Positions 9,539-18,966 of a stretch of 64,000 nucleotides of DNA are shown in pieces. A program made the position numbers and the translations under genes. Each line of letters begins with the position of its first letter. Within the stretch, counting starts at the first letter, position 1. Below the pieces are notes generated by a model, which saw only the letters and a list, made by a program, of their open reading frames with translations, had not been told where the DNA came from and searched no databases. The stretch comes from Burkholderia sp. S171 (GTDB lineage Bacteria > Pseudomonadota > Gammaproteobacteria > Burkholderiales > Burkholderiaceae), in the NCBI RefSeq assembly GCF_009766085.1, contig NZ_LMUF01000039.1:117546-181545 (forward strand). The letters are read 5' to 3'.

Positions 9539-9810
9539 GGCGGAGACGGCCGACGCGGCGGTAGCCGTAGGCCAACTTCTGTTGCGTCCTGCTCGTCGGA
9601 TAGTTTGGCGGTAGTCAGACGTCCCGAGAGGGACTTGGCTGCGCCACGCACTCATCCCGAAACACAGCAAGAGGCGTGAGCGCCACGCGTTGCCCCATTT
9701 TGCATATGCCGGTAAAGCTTCTCTTCTATTCTCACAAGCCCGGTCAAATTTTCCAGACCCGATGTGGCTGAACTAAACCAGCTGCAATCAAAACTGAAAT
9801 CAAAATGCTC

Positions 9811-9856
9811 AAGCCAGAGCGGTCCCTCAATTACCAATGAGGGGCCGCTCTGGCTT
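9811..9856 (-). terminator. Long hairpin terminator downstream of the H-NS gene
   Basis: Arms 9811-9829 and 9838-9856 pair over 19 bp with a single G-T wobble around an 8-nt loop. It sits 20 nt beyond the stop of the minus-strand H-NS gene at 9876, the likely user. The T-tract is short on either strand. Confidence 0.6.
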
Positions 9857-9875
9857 TTCGTGCTTTGGCTTTTCG

Positions 9876-10529
9876 TTAAACCGCAGGCGTAACCGCTACG
9901 GCTGATGCGGAATCCTGGCTAACCGCAGGTGTCGTCTTGCTAGCGGCGGTTGCAGATTTCTTCGCAGCGGAAGCCTTCTTGGCTAACACGCGTTTCACGG
10001 GCGCTTTCTTGGCGGCTGCTTTTTTCGCGGGGGTATTCGCGACAGTCGCCTTCTTGGCTGACGCTTTCTTGGCGGCAACTTTCTTTGGTGCTTTTGCGCT
10101 TAGCGTCTTAACCGTCGCTTTCTTTGCGGCCTTCTTGCTTGCGGGTTTTGTCGCGCTTGCTACAGCGGCATGGTTGTCGCTGTGGCCATCGATCAGGAAT
10201 TTCGTGCGGTCCTTGACGTCCTTGATCCAAAGCGGCGGGCGAGCCCAACCGCTCCATGTTTCACCCGTCTTGGGATTGCGATACTTGGCGGGCAGCTTCG
10301 GTTTTGCCGCCGCTTTTACCTTTGCGCCAGCCTTGGATGTTTTGCCCGCAGGTCGGCCGCGCCGCTTCTTCGTGGAAGAATGTGCGTCGATATCAGCGGT
10401 GGTCAATCCATGTTTTTCCATCAGCTTGCGGATGTCGTCGAGTACGGATTGCGCACGCTTTGCGATCATCGCTTCTGCTTGCGCCTGCAGCTTTTTAAGC
10501 TTGGCTTGAATCTGTTCCAGAGTAGGCAT
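9876..10529 (-). CDS. H-NS family nucleoid protein with histone-H1-like tail
   Basis: The start chosen is the ATG at 10529, preceded by AAGGAAA, giving 217 residues; the longer open frame upstream does not look coding. Residues 1-45 are an H-NS-type coiled-coil oligomerisation region (MPTLEQIQAKLKKLQAQ). An AT-hook (KKRRGRPAGK) follows near residue 55, then the H-NS DNA-binding segment (YRNPKTGETWSGWARPP). About 80 residues of KKA/AKK repeats, as in histone H1, make up the rest. It is expected to bind AT-rich or foreign DNA and may silence nearby accessory genes; that target is inference. Confidence 0.85.
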   Translation of the reverse strand: MPTLEQIQAKLKKLQAQAEAMIAKRAQSVLDDIRKLMEKHGLTTADIDAHSSTKKRRGRPAGKTSKAGAKVKAAAKPKLPAKYRNPKTGETWSGWARPPLWIKDVKDRTKFLIDGHSDNHAAVASATKPASKKAAKKATVKTLSAKAPKKVAAKKASAKKATVANTPAKKAAAKKAPVKRVLAKKASAAKKSATAASKTTPAVSQDSASAVAVTPAV

Positions 10530-11047
10530 TATGGTTTCCTTAAGAGTGATTGCCCGCACTATGCCATGCGTTCTCCGATTTCGGAAGCGGGCAATAGGGC
10601 TTGGTATTAAAGGTACGCATCTCTTAATACAGTTTGTTTCAATCCATGACAAAAAGACGAGGCTTTTAGGCCTCACCCGCTGAATGCTCAGGCTCAGATT
10701 CACCCGGCTTGCAGCGCATTAAAAATGGAAGAAGCACGGAAGAAGTGCAGGTCTTTTGCAGACTGTGCTGCGTTATTCGGTCGCACGATTCCGGCATCGA
10801 TTCGGCTCGAATGGAAATGCACAGGATATCGATGCAAGTTTGCGAAACGCCGGACCAGTGACCTGTCGAACGCGGTTATCGAGGGAACGAACGTCCAGCT
10901 GCCATGATTGCGCGAAGGACGAACCGCAGAAGTAAAAGAGGTGTGTTGCATCGGAGACATTCGGTTTAGCGGTCTGGATCTGTACGACCGGCAAGCCGCT
11001 AGTACTGTGCCGCGCACGCGGATCCAGCGCGCGCTCGATGGCGATCT
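10530..11047. other. Gene-free stretch
   Basis: It holds the promoter side of the H-NS gene and a 60-codon plus frame (10725-10907) with no ribosome site and no recognisable family, which I do not call. A weak GAGGC/GCCTC hairpin lies near 10660. Nothing else is supported. Confidence 0.35.
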
Positions 11048-11248
11048 CTAATACCGATGAGGCGGCGGCCGATGGCGTGGCGGCGGGCGATGATGATGGT
11101 GTCTCGGCGGCAACGGTCGGCAGCGCCGCACGTAGTGACCATGGACCCAGACGCGCCGGCATTCCTGCCGGGGCCGAGCGTCAGCCACCGTGGGAATGGC
11201 GGCACTCGCTGCAGCGGTCAACAAGACGACCGCGAGAAATCTTCGCAT
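11048..11248 (-). CDS. Small secreted His/Pro/Arg-rich protein
   Basis: The start is taken at 11248 (MRRFLAVVLL), giving 66 residues. A signal peptide ends about residue 24 (AIPTVADA). The mature part has two Cys (RQECRRVWVHGHYVRRC) followed by a Pro/His/Arg tail (PPRHHHHRPPPRH). Proteins with this WVxGHYxxR core and a His tail are frequent in Burkholderia-group bacteria and uncharacterised. Metal or acid-stress roles are guesses. Confidence 0.6.
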   Translation of the reverse strand: MRRFLAVVLLTAAASAAIPTVADARPRQECRRVWVHGHYVRRCRPLPPRHHHHRPPPRHRPPPHRY

Positions 11249-11365
11249 AAGTGCTCCACAAAAATACAAACAGAACCATGGCTCGCCGATGCACTATCCG
11301 GCGATAAAACGAGCAAAGTGATGTCGCCCGAGACCAACGTCCCAAGCAAAAACACGGCGCCCTTG

Positions 11366-11851
11366 CTACTTCTTCGGAGTCTTCGAAACCTTCGCCGCGG
11401 CTTTGACCGCCGTTTTCTTAGCAGGTTTCTCTTCGACTTCAGCGATTGCTTTCGGCTTGGCCGCAGACTTAGTGGCGGTCTTTTTAGCGGCGGTCTTTGG
11501 TTTTTTCGGCGCTATGTCGGTGTCGGCCGTCTTGGGTTTGGCGGCCGTCTTGCGAGGAGCCTTGGCAACAGTTTTTGCGTCAGCTTTGGACTTGGCCTTT
11601 GGTACTTTGGCGCCGTCCTCGCTAGCCGACGTCGCTTTTGACTTCGCCTTGACCGTCTTCTTCGCGGGCTTCGCGGCGACCCTATCCGCTTCGTTTGATT
11701 CATTGGGCGGTATGGCGCGAGCGGGCTCCTGTTCTAGCAAGGCGCGTGCTTTCTCCCAATACTCCGTTGACCGTCCTTCAGGACGACCGTCCGCTTCCCA
11801 TAGATGGTATGCGTGCAAACGAAGTTTTTCTTCCAAAGATGGGTTGTGCAT
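11366..11851 (-). CDS. DUF2934 domain protein with Lys/Ala-rich tail
   Basis: Residues 5-40 match the short DUF2934 helix-turn region (EEKLRLHAYHLWEADGRPEG ... YWEKA). The rest is a low-complexity Lys/Ala/Pro tail resembling histone H1 and the tail of the H-NS protein 0.8 kb away. Possible starts are 11863 and 11851 (ATGGTTAATGGAATG); neither has a strong ribosome site. The function of DUF2934 is unknown; the basic tail suggests nucleic-acid binding. Confidence 0.7.
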   Translation of the reverse strand: MHNPSLEEKLRLHAYHLWEADGRPEGRSTEYWEKARALLEQEPARAIPPNESNEADRVAAKPAKKTVKAKSKATSASEDGAKVPKAKSKADAKTVAKAPRKTAAKPKTADTDIAPKKPKTAAKKTATKSAAKPKAIAEVEEKPAKKTAVKAAAKVSKTPKK

Positions 11852-12049
11852 TCCATTAACCATTTCGCGTATTCGAGCGTTTATGTTACAGGAGCGTCGC
11901 TCTGCTTGTGAACGGGCGGCGGGCGCATTGAGCGTGCTAGTTGCGTTTGGGACGCATCTGGGCACTGCGTGTGGTTAGATCTTGCCACGCTATAAAAATG
12001 TCTTTTTTCCCGTGCTAGGATGTCTCGCGGATAAGTTTGAGGCCTCGCG

Positions 12050-12661
12050 ATGACAACCTTGTACGACACCTTGTCCGTCCCTGAAAATGCGACGGCCGAA
12101 GAGATAAAACGGGCTTACCGTAAGGCAGTCATGCGGTGGCATCCGGATCGCAATGTCGGTCAGGAGCAGGCCGCACGCGCTGCGTTTCTCGACGTTCGAC
12201 ATGCTTACGCCATTCTGTCCGATCCCGCGCAAAGGCAAGTCTACGACTCCGTTTTTGCTGAGGAAATGAACCAGCAAGAAGCGGAGCGGCTGCGTGAAGA
12301 ACAGGAGCGGGCTGAATGCGAAGCCGCGGTGCGCGCTGCGCAGGAAGCGGAATACGCCAGCCGCGTTGCGCTGGCAATGCGCTTCGCGACGCAGGGCTAT
12401 AATCGCGACGTCGTCCGCGGCGTGTTGCTGGCCCACGATTGCACCGACGACCTTGCGTGTCGTATTGCCGATAGCGCTCTCGCGCTGCACGCGTCCAGAC
12501 AGGCCGAGGCTGCGTCGACGAAACCCGAAGCGGCCGCGCCCGATGCTCCCGCTTCTCAAGATACGCATACCTCGCAGCAAGAAGAGGACCCGGCGCCTGC
12601 GGATCGCGTGCGTTCTTTTTCCGATATCTGGATGCCGTTCTGGAACGTGCTGCGCTCGTGA
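12050..12661 (+). CDS. J-domain (DnaJ-like) co-chaperone
   Basis: A 203-residue protein whose first 68 residues form a J domain: LYDTLSVPENATAEEIKRAY, the HPD motif in MRWHPDRN, and the DVRHAYAILSDPAQRQVYD helix. There is no Gly/Phe linker, zinc centre or substrate-binding barrel, so this is a type III J protein that would stimulate an Hsp70 on a specific client. Residues 75-203 are charged helix (QEAERLREEQERAE) and an Ala/Glu-rich tail. It stands alone, divergent from the DUF2934 gene. Confidence 0.88.
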   Translation: MTTLYDTLSVPENATAEEIKRAYRKAVMRWHPDRNVGQEQAARAAFLDVRHAYAILSDPAQRQVYDSVFAEEMNQQEAERLREEQERAECEAAVRAAQEAEYASRVALAMRFATQGYNRDVVRGVLLAHDCTDDLACRIADSALALHASRQAEAASTKPEAAAPDAPASQDTHTSQQEEDPAPADRVRSFSDIWMPFWNVLRS

Positions 12662-13017
12662 CCGCTTGCGCTAGCAGGTCGCAGTCTTGCTATCGACTTT
12701 AAATGAGAGCCGTCGGGGCTATTGAATTTCACCTCAAGCTTAAGCGACGTTGCGTTGGCGTGCGTCGGGCATGGCCGTGGCTTCCTTCGTGCGATCACAC
12801 GCAGCAAAACGCTGACTCTATGCACGATTTTCCTTATGTCATGCGCTCCTGCCAAAATAGCCTGGCTAACCGGATCCACGCAATAAAAGCGGCGCAGGAA
12901 CATACTCACCATTCAAACCAGCACCGCGCAGCAATACAGCGAGATTCAACACCGCTTCTGGCCTCGCGAGAACAGACTTAAAATCTGCTGAAAGGAAAGA
13001 ACGGTCCGGAGACGCCG
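12662..13017. other. Gene-free stretch
   Basis: A 92-codon plus frame (12703-12981) has no ribosome site and an unremarkable composition, so it is not called. The last bases carry AAAGGAAAGAACGG, a plausible ribosome site for the DedA fusion at 13018. Confidence 0.35.
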
Positions 13018-15027
13018 ATGGAGCATGCCTACTTCAAATTGCTGCATCTGCTTTCGGGGCATCCTGCATGGGCTCTCACGGTCGTATTGCTCGCAGCATT
13101 TTTTGAATCCATTGCGTTTATCGGCACGTTTGTTCCGGGCAGCACCGCCATGTTTGTTGCAGGCGCGCTGGTCGGCACCGGTTCGCTGAACCTCGGCTGG
13201 GTATTCGCCTGCGCGCTCGCAGGGGCCGTGGCAGGCGATGCCGCAAGCTACTGGTTCGGCTGCAGCCACAAGGAAACCATCGCGAAGTTGTGGCCGTTCC
13301 GCACGCACCCCGGCATGCTGACGGCGGGGCAGCGCTACTTCGAGGCGCATGGCGCCAAAAGCGTGATCTTCGCGCGCTTTATTGCACCGCTGCGCGCGGT
13401 CGTGCCCGTCGTGGCCGGCATGATGGGAATGCGGCCGGTGCGATTCCTGGTCATCAACATCGTCTCGGCGCTCGTCTGGGCGCCCGTGCATATTCTTCCG
13501 GGCGTTGTCTTCGGAGCATCGATCGAACTGGCGGGCGCCGTGTCGTTCCGGCTCGTCGCGGTGCTTGCCATCCTGGTTGCCGGGACCTGGCTGACGTTCA
13601 GGCTGACGAGCCTTGTCGTGTCGCACGCACGGGCGTGGACCGACTCCTCGCGCCGAAACCTGCTGCTTTGGGCGCGTCATCATCCTGGCGCAATTGGCCG
13701 CGCAGTACTCGGTATCCTTGACCCGAAGCACCAGGCGGCTGCGCTTATCGCCGTGATCTCCGTGCTGTTGCTCGCTTCAGCCACCGTGTTCTTTTCCACG
13801 CTGCACGACGTCTCTCACGGCGACCCGCTGGTTCAAGTCGATGTCTCGGTTTATCGCTTCCTGCAATCGTTCCGGTCGTCATGGGGTGACGCGGTCCTGG
13901 CCGTCCTCGCCACGCTGGGCAGCGTGCCGACACTCACGGCGCTGACGGTGCTGGTCGTCGTATGGATGGCGGTTGAACGCCGCTGGCGCACGGTCGCTTA
14001 CTGGCTGACTGCCGTTGCGTTTTCCCAGCTGTTGATTCTGGCAATCCAGATCACGATCCAGCGCCCGCTTCCAGGCGCGGTCGCGTCAAGCTTGCGCGCG
14101 TTTCCGAGCAATCACGTCGCGGCCAGTGTGGTGATCTATGGCTTTCTTTCATTCTTGCTGGCGCGGCGGGTGGGTGCGGTGGCGAGGGTGTTCGTCGCGA
14201 TGGCGACCATCGCCGTGCTGGTTGCGGTCGCTTTCTCGGGACTGTATTTCGGCCACTTCACTTTCTCCGATGCAGTCGGCGGCGCCGCACTTGCCGCCAC
14301 CTGGGTGTTCCTCGTTGCACTTACCGCCGTGTGGCGATACCCCGCGAAACCGGCGCCTCGCGTCATGATGCCGGTCATCGTCCTGATGGTCGTATGCGGG
14401 AGCGTCGCGCTGCAGCTCAAGACAAGCCTTGACGCGATGGCGGTCGAACCGACGCCGCCGGCTATCGTGGTGACGTCGTTGCAATGGACGGATACCGTGT
14501 GGCGGACCTTTTCTTGCTATCGGTCAAGCATGGATGGTGACCGGCTCGAGCCCATCACCATTCAATGGTCGGCAACGGCGGGGGAGATCAGGACTCAATT
14601 GGAGCGCCGCGGGTGGACCGAAGGGTCGCGTTTATCGGCGCATAGCATCTTGTCTCTCGTTTCCCCGGACGTGGCGGCTACGGCGCTTCCCGTGCTGCCG
14701 AGGTTGAACAATGGCGAACCATCGGTGCTGGTATTTACGCGCGCTCACCTGAGCGCGGACGAGCGCGATGTCTTGCGATTCTGGCCGACGCAATATGCGG
14801 TGGCGTATCGGGGCGGGCAGCCGCCCACGCCGATCTGGCTCGGCTCGCTTGTCCACGAGCGCTTGCTGCGGCCGTCATGGCCGTTCAACGTGCTGCGTCC
14901 GGACAAGCGAATCGAGCCGATGATCGCAGCTCACGGGGAGACATCGCCGTGGCGGGGTCTGGAGGTGGCGAGAAGCGCGGGCTGCGGCGGTATTCCGGTG
15001 ACGCTGGTGGCATCGGAGGGGCAATGA
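13018..15027 (+). CDS. DedA-PAP2-LssY three-domain membrane protein
   Basis: A 669-residue fusion. Residues 1-200 are a DedA (VTT) domain with FFESIAFIGTFVPG and the GR-like segment FARFIAPLRAVVPVVAG, the family linked to lipid scrambling. Residues 245-450 are a PAP2 phosphatase-like domain. Residues 470-669 match the LssY C-terminal domain. The PAP2 motifs are degenerate: motif 1 has IQRP but lacks the preceding Lys, motif 2 is PSNH instead of PSGH, and motif 3 (SGLYFGHFTFSD) has Gly for Arg. It may bind rather than hydrolyse lipid phosphates. The second DedA gene follows. Confidence 0.87.
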   Translation: MEHAYFKLLHLLSGHPAWALTVVLLAAFFESIAFIGTFVPGSTAMFVAGALVGTGSLNLGWVFACALAGAVAGDAASYWFGCSHKETIAKLWPFRTHPGMLTAGQRYFEAHGAKSVIFARFIAPLRAVVPVVAGMMGMRPVRFLVINIVSALVWAPVHILPGVVFGASIELAGAVSFRLVAVLAILVAGTWLTFRLTSLVVSHARAWTDSSRRNLLLWARHHPGAIGRAVLGILDPKHQAAALIAVISVLLLASATVFFSTLHDVSHGDPLVQVDVSVYRFLQSFRSSWGDAVLAVLATLGSVPTLTALTVLVVVWMAVERRWRTVAYWLTAVAFSQLLILAIQITIQRPLPGAVASSLRAFPSNHVAASVVIYGFLSFLLARRVGAVARVFVAMATIAVLVAVAFSGLYFGHFTFSDAVGGAALAATWVFLVALTAVWRYPAKPAPRVMMPVIVLMVVCGSVALQLKTSLDAMAVEPTPPAIVVTSLQWTDTVWRTFSCYRSSMDGDRLEPITIQWSATAGEIRTQLERRGWTEGSRLSAHSILSLVSPDVAATALPVLPRLNNGEPSVLVFTRAHLSADERDVLRFWPTQYAVAYRGGQPPTPIWLGSLVHERLLRPSWPFNVLRPDKRIEPMIAAHGETSPWRGLEVARSAGCGGIPVTLVASEGQ

Positions 15028-15154
15028 GTTACGAAGTAAAGAAACGAGCAAGAAAACGATGTCGATCCTGCACTCATGAAGCGATGAGCTTTGCAGGTAC
15101 CAAGAAACGCAAGTGGCGGCGGTCGCGATGCCGAATGCTTCAGGAGGCGAGTAC

Positions 15155-16129
15155 TTGATACAAATTCCACCCTCGGCAATCGAGAACTGGGGAAGCGCTG
15201 CAGTCTTCGCGAACGTGCTGGCCACGCGGCTGGGCGTACCGCTGCCGGCTATCCCTGTACTGATCTTTGCCGGCTCCGCGATCGCGGGCGGGAATCTGGT
15301 TTTCTCCCACGTGCTGTGTGCTGCGGTCGTTGCTGCGTTGCTCGGCGACGGTGCGTGGTTTTCTGCGGGGCGTGTTTACGGCCGCCGTTTGACTGACTTT
15401 CTCGCGCGGATGTCGCTATCGCTCGATGCAAGCGTGCGTACCACGCGTTCCTTGTTCGAACGTTTTGGCGTGGTCATTGTGGCGGTGTCGAAGTTTGTTC
15501 CGGGCCTTGCACTTATTACGCCGCCGCTGATGGGCACCACGCCAATCGCGCCGGTTGTTTTTGTTGCGTGGGACGCGGTGGGCACGGTGGCGTGGGCGTC
15601 TTTCTGGTTGCTCGGCGGCGCATTGTTCGAGCGGCAACTCGGGATGTTGCTAAGCGTGCTCCGGCCCCACGGAGGATCGATCCTCGACGTGCTGTTTATC
15701 GCCACCGTTCTTTACCTGACGTATCGATACCTGCTGCGTTGGCGTTTCCGGAAATGGCTGAGCCGCAGGATTGTCTCGCCCGAGCGGCTCGACCGGATGA
15801 TGCGCTCAAGCACGCCGCCTTTAGTTCTCGATGCACGTCCCGTTTCGGTCCGGCGCGACAAGTCGTATCGAATCGCGGGGGCGTTACTGCTTGATGTTGA
15901 ATCGCTGCAGACCATGGATGCGAATCTGTCGGCAAGCAACATTGTTGTGTACGGCATGTATTCGAACGACGCGACCGTCAGGAAAATTCGCAAGCAGTTG
16001 CTCGGGAAAAAGGTCGTGAACGTTCGCGTTTTATCCGGCGGCCTGGATGAGTGGGTACGCCGTGGGTATGCGGTTGAAGCGCTGCCACCGGAGTTGAATA
16101 TCTTCTCGGCATCGATGGCGCGGTTTTAG
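15155..16129 (+). CDS. DedA membrane protein fused to a cysteine-less rhodanese domain
   Basis: The start is set at TTG 15155 because a perfect AGGAGG (15142-15147) lies 7 nt before it; ATG 15128 and GTG 15113 in the same frame lack such a site. Residues 1-200 are a DedA domain (FVPGLALITPPLMGTTP, several helices). Residues 215-315 are a rhodanese fold (LVLDARPVSVRRD, then SGGLDEWVRRGYAVEAL). The active-site loop reads VVYGMYSNDATVR, so the catalytic Cys is absent and the domain probably binds rather than transfers sulfur. Similar DedA-rhodanese fusions are common in proteobacteria. Confidence 0.82.
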   Translation: MIQIPPSAIENWGSAAVFANVLATRLGVPLPAIPVLIFAGSAIAGGNLVFSHVLCAAVVAALLGDGAWFSAGRVYGRRLTDFLARMSLSLDASVRTTRSLFERFGVVIVAVSKFVPGLALITPPLMGTTPIAPVVFVAWDAVGTVAWASFWLLGGALFERQLGMLLSVLRPHGGSILDVLFIATVLYLTYRYLLRWRFRKWLSRRIVSPERLDRMMRSSTPPLVLDARPVSVRRDKSYRIAGALLLDVESLQTMDANLSASNIVVYGMYSNDATVRKIRKQLLGKKVVNVRVLSGGLDEWVRRGYAVEALPPELNIFSASMARF

Positions 16130-16751
16130 TGCATCGTTCGCCTGAATCGGCTTGTCTGGACCGGCTCGCCTGGGCTGCCCACGCGCTTCCGCAAGCGCGC
16201 ATACGCACATATGTATGCCTGCTTTAGTAGGGATGCGCTTCGCGAAATCTCGTGGCTAAATGAGCCTAACGATTCAAACAAAAAAGTCCTAAGCTACCCG
16301 AAGCAATAAAGCAACGCCGTGCCGCATACAAACGTTTGCGCGGCCAATATCGGAAGTCCAAAGGATCAGACGGGGACAAGCTGACACTAAGTTCAGCAGG
16401 GGTAACCGGTGAAAACGCGACGAGGATGGAATAACGGGGGCGCTCAGCCGGTAAGTTAAACGAAGCAGTCAGTGAAACGAAGCGAATTAAATAGTTAACG
16501 AGGGGAGAGGTGGCGTGCCGGCGGCTGGGCGTGGCGAGACGCCTGGTTGCCGGACTCGCTGCAATGTTCTCACTTGGGGAGGTCGAGGTGCAAAGTATAG
16601 AACCGCTTATTTAAGGCTATTTATTCAGGCGCAGTTATTCAGGCCAGTTGCTGTGCAAGCGTCAGACGAGTTCGCCCCGAACCTTGGTTCATATTCATCT
16701 CTCCACTCAATTAATTTCGAAGCGGCAACGTGCGAAGCAGCGGGACATGAT
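16130..16751. other. Gene-free stretch
   Basis: This spans 622 nt between the DedA-rhodanese gene and the convergent IclR gene. It has a 91-codon plus frame (16515-16790) overlapping the end of iclR, without a ribosome site or family features. I see no RNA gene or terminator with confidence. Confidence 0.35.
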
Positions 16752-17543
16752 TCAACTCCTGCCCACGCCCGGCTCCCAATACACATTTAACCCCATTAAC
16801 TCGGTCAGCGTTTGCGCTGCCGTTTTCATCCTTTCCCCCACCTCGTTCATGGCAGGCACGGGCGCTTGATCAATGCGTTCGATGAACGGCGTGGTCAACG
16901 AAGCAATTGCATGCCCGTTTCGCCCAAACACGGGGTAAGCCAGATTCTTGACGCCCTTGACCTGACGGCTCGGCATGCGTGCATGTCCACGTTCCTTGAT
17001 CCGCGCCAGATCTGCTGCAAGCTGCTTTGCATCGACTGGGAGTTCGCCATCGACGGGGACGTGCAGCTTGAGCATCCGCTTGCGTTCCAGTTCTTCCTGA
17101 AACGCCATTAGCACTTGTCCCGAAGCCGTATCGGTCATACCGATCAGCGTGCCCACCTTCAACGAAAAGCCCCAGCGTTCCGGGCTCTCCACTCCCGCGA
17201 CAATCAACACGCGCCCGTCCTGATACACGCAGAGGTGGAACGACTGCTTCACGTCGTTGGCCAGTTGCGTCATCAATGGCAGCGCAGTAGTCACCAGCGA
17301 GCGCACCGGCTGATGACGATGCGCAAGCTGGAACAGCAACAACGACAACACGTACCGGTCACCTATCGCGAGCAGATATCCGCGCGTCTCCAACGTGACG
17401 ACCATGCGAAAAATCTCTGCGGTCGTGCGCCCGAGCGTCTTCCCCAAGTCAGCCAGTGACAGGCCCTCGGGATGACTCGCCAGCAGTTCGATGATGTCCA
17501 GCCCCTTTTCGAGCGCCGGCGCTGAGTATCGCGTGTTGTCCAA
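16752..17543 (-). CDS. IclR-family transcriptional regulator
   Basis: A 263-residue protein: N-terminal winged helix (residues 10-70, ALEKGLDIIELLASHPEGLSL ... RMVVTLETRGYL), then the GAF-like effector domain (SFHLCVYQDGRVLIVAGVES; GKxLPLH position replaced by ASGQVLMAF; RQVKGVKNLAYPVFG). It is divergent from the sugar ABC importer at 17834 with 290 nt between, the usual setting for a local regulator, so it probably responds to the imported sugar or its acid product. Confidence 0.9.
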   Translation of the reverse strand: MDNTRYSAPALEKGLDIIELLASHPEGLSLADLGKTLGRTTAEIFRMVVTLETRGYLLAIGDRYVLSLLLFQLAHRHQPVRSLVTTALPLMTQLANDVKQSFHLCVYQDGRVLIVAGVESPERWGFSLKVGTLIGMTDTASGQVLMAFQEELERKRMLKLHVPVDGELPVDAKQLAADLARIKERGHARMPSRQVKGVKNLAYPVFGRNGHAIASLTTPFIERIDQAPVPAMNEVGERMKTAAQTLTELMGLNVYWEPGVGRS

Positions 17544-17833
17544 AATCTCTCCTTGCTCTCAAGCCAGATGTCCGTCTTCGCCGGTCTCAACACCGGTCTC
17601 AACGTGACGAGGCCCGGTAACCGCATGGCGTGATTGTAGATCGTGGAACCGTTGCGCTTGACGCCATTGTTGAGGGAAAACGAACGCGAATAAGCATCGG
17701 GAAAACACCGATGAAAATTCATGTATGAAATATCGTTTTATCTTTAAAATGATTTGCATGGGTGAAAAAATGGCCCGCAAGACATGCGAGACAGTCGACG
17801 CGCCAACTCTGGTCGACATATAAGGGAGCGCTG

Positions 17834-18898
17834 ATGGCTGAAGTGGCATTCAAACAGGTGCAGAAGTCGTTCGGCGCCGTACAGGTGTTGAAGCAGATCG
17901 ACCTGACCGTAGCGGACGGTGAGTTCCTCGTGCTCGTGGGGCCGAGCGGGTGCGGAAAGTCGACATTGCTGCGTGCGCTGGCGGGACTGGAAGGCGTGAC
18001 GCATGGACGGATTCTGATCGATGGCCGCGTGGTCAACGACTTGCCGCCAAAGGACCGCGACATTGCGATGGTGTTCCAGAACTACGCGCTGTATCCGCAT
18101 ATGAGCGTGCTCGAGAACCTCACGTTTGCGCTGAAGTTGCGCGACCTGAAGCCCGATGAAATCGCGGCGCGCGCGAATCAGGCCGCGACCATTCTTGGGC
18201 TTCAGGACCTGCTCGGCCGATATCCGCGCCACTTGTCCGGCGGCCAGCGTCAACGTGTGGCAATGGGGCGCGCGATCGTGCGTGATCCAAAGGTTTTCCT
18301 CTTCGACGAACCCTTGTCGAACCTCGACGCGAAGCTCCGCGTTCAAATGCGTGCGGAAATCAAGGCACTGCATCAGCGCTTGCGTGCAACGACGGTCTAC
18401 GTGACGCACGATCAGATTGAAGCCATGACGATGGCGGACCGTATCGTCGTGCTGAATGCGGGCGCGATCGAGCAGATTGGCGCGCCGCTTGAACTCTACG
18501 ATGACCCCGACAACCTGTTTGTCGCGAGTTTTATCGGCTCGCCTTCCATGAATCTCTTTAGCGGCCGCTACGAGTTGCAAAACGATGGCGCGCGCGTGCG
18601 CATTGGCGATTTCTCGATACAAGTGCCCGTGGTCAACGCTAAAGACGGTCAAGAGGTCACGGTCGGCGTGCGACCCGAGCATCTTGTGGTGGCGCAGACG
18701 GGTGGCATTCCATTCAACGTCGACGTAGTCGAACCGACGGGTGCCTCGACCGAGTTGTTTGGCACGGTCGCGGGACAGCGCTGTTGCGTCATTGTGAACG
18801 GCCGTTTGTTGCTGCGCCCGGAGCAGGGTATCCGCCTTGATGCCGAGCTTGAGAACACGCTTGTCTTCGATACCAGCACCAGCCGCCGGCTGCGCTAG
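17834..18898 (+). CDS. Carbohydrate ABC importer ATPase (UgpC/MalK type)
   Basis: The start is at ATG 17834, with AGGGAG (17823-17828) ahead of it, giving 354 residues. Walker A is GPSGCGKST, the signature LSGGQRQRVAMGR, and Walker B VFLFDEPLSNLDAKLR, followed by the switch His (VTHDQ). The C-terminal 110 residues are the TOBE/OB regulatory domain typical of MalK-like subunits (VRPEHL). It is the first gene of a four-gene importer. Confidence 0.93.
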   Translation: MAEVAFKQVQKSFGAVQVLKQIDLTVADGEFLVLVGPSGCGKSTLLRALAGLEGVTHGRILIDGRVVNDLPPKDRDIAMVFQNYALYPHMSVLENLTFALKLRDLKPDEIAARANQAATILGLQDLLGRYPRHLSGGQRQRVAMGRAIVRDPKVFLFDEPLSNLDAKLRVQMRAEIKALHQRLRATTVYVTHDQIEAMTMADRIVVLNAGAIEQIGAPLELYDDPDNLFVASFIGSPSMNLFSGRYELQNDGARVRIGDFSIQVPVVNAKDGQEVTVGVRPEHLVVAQTGGIPFNVDVVEPTGASTELFGTVAGQRCCVIVNGRLLLRPEQGIRLDAELENTLVFDTSTSRRLR

Positions 18899-18966
18899 AA
18901 AGCTAGAAACCACCACACGCAAGCCGTCTCGCCCGACGTCACGGCACATAACAAAGGAGATGAATC

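Noticed and set aside
9940..10330. Repetitive DNA in the H-NS gene resembling a short tandem array or CRISPR
   Set aside because: The repetition comes from Lys/Ala-rich codons; there are no fixed-length repeats with unique spacers.
12946..13731. 261-codon minus-strand frame
   Set aside because: Antisense to the DedA domain; very rich in Arg, His and Gln with no recognisable fold.
16515..16790. 91-codon plus-strand frame overlapping the end of the IclR gene
   Set aside because: No ribosome site or domain; overlaps a convincing gene on the other strand.
17744..18949. 401-codon minus-strand frame
   Set aside because: Antisense to the UgpC-type ATPase with all nucleotide-binding motifs.
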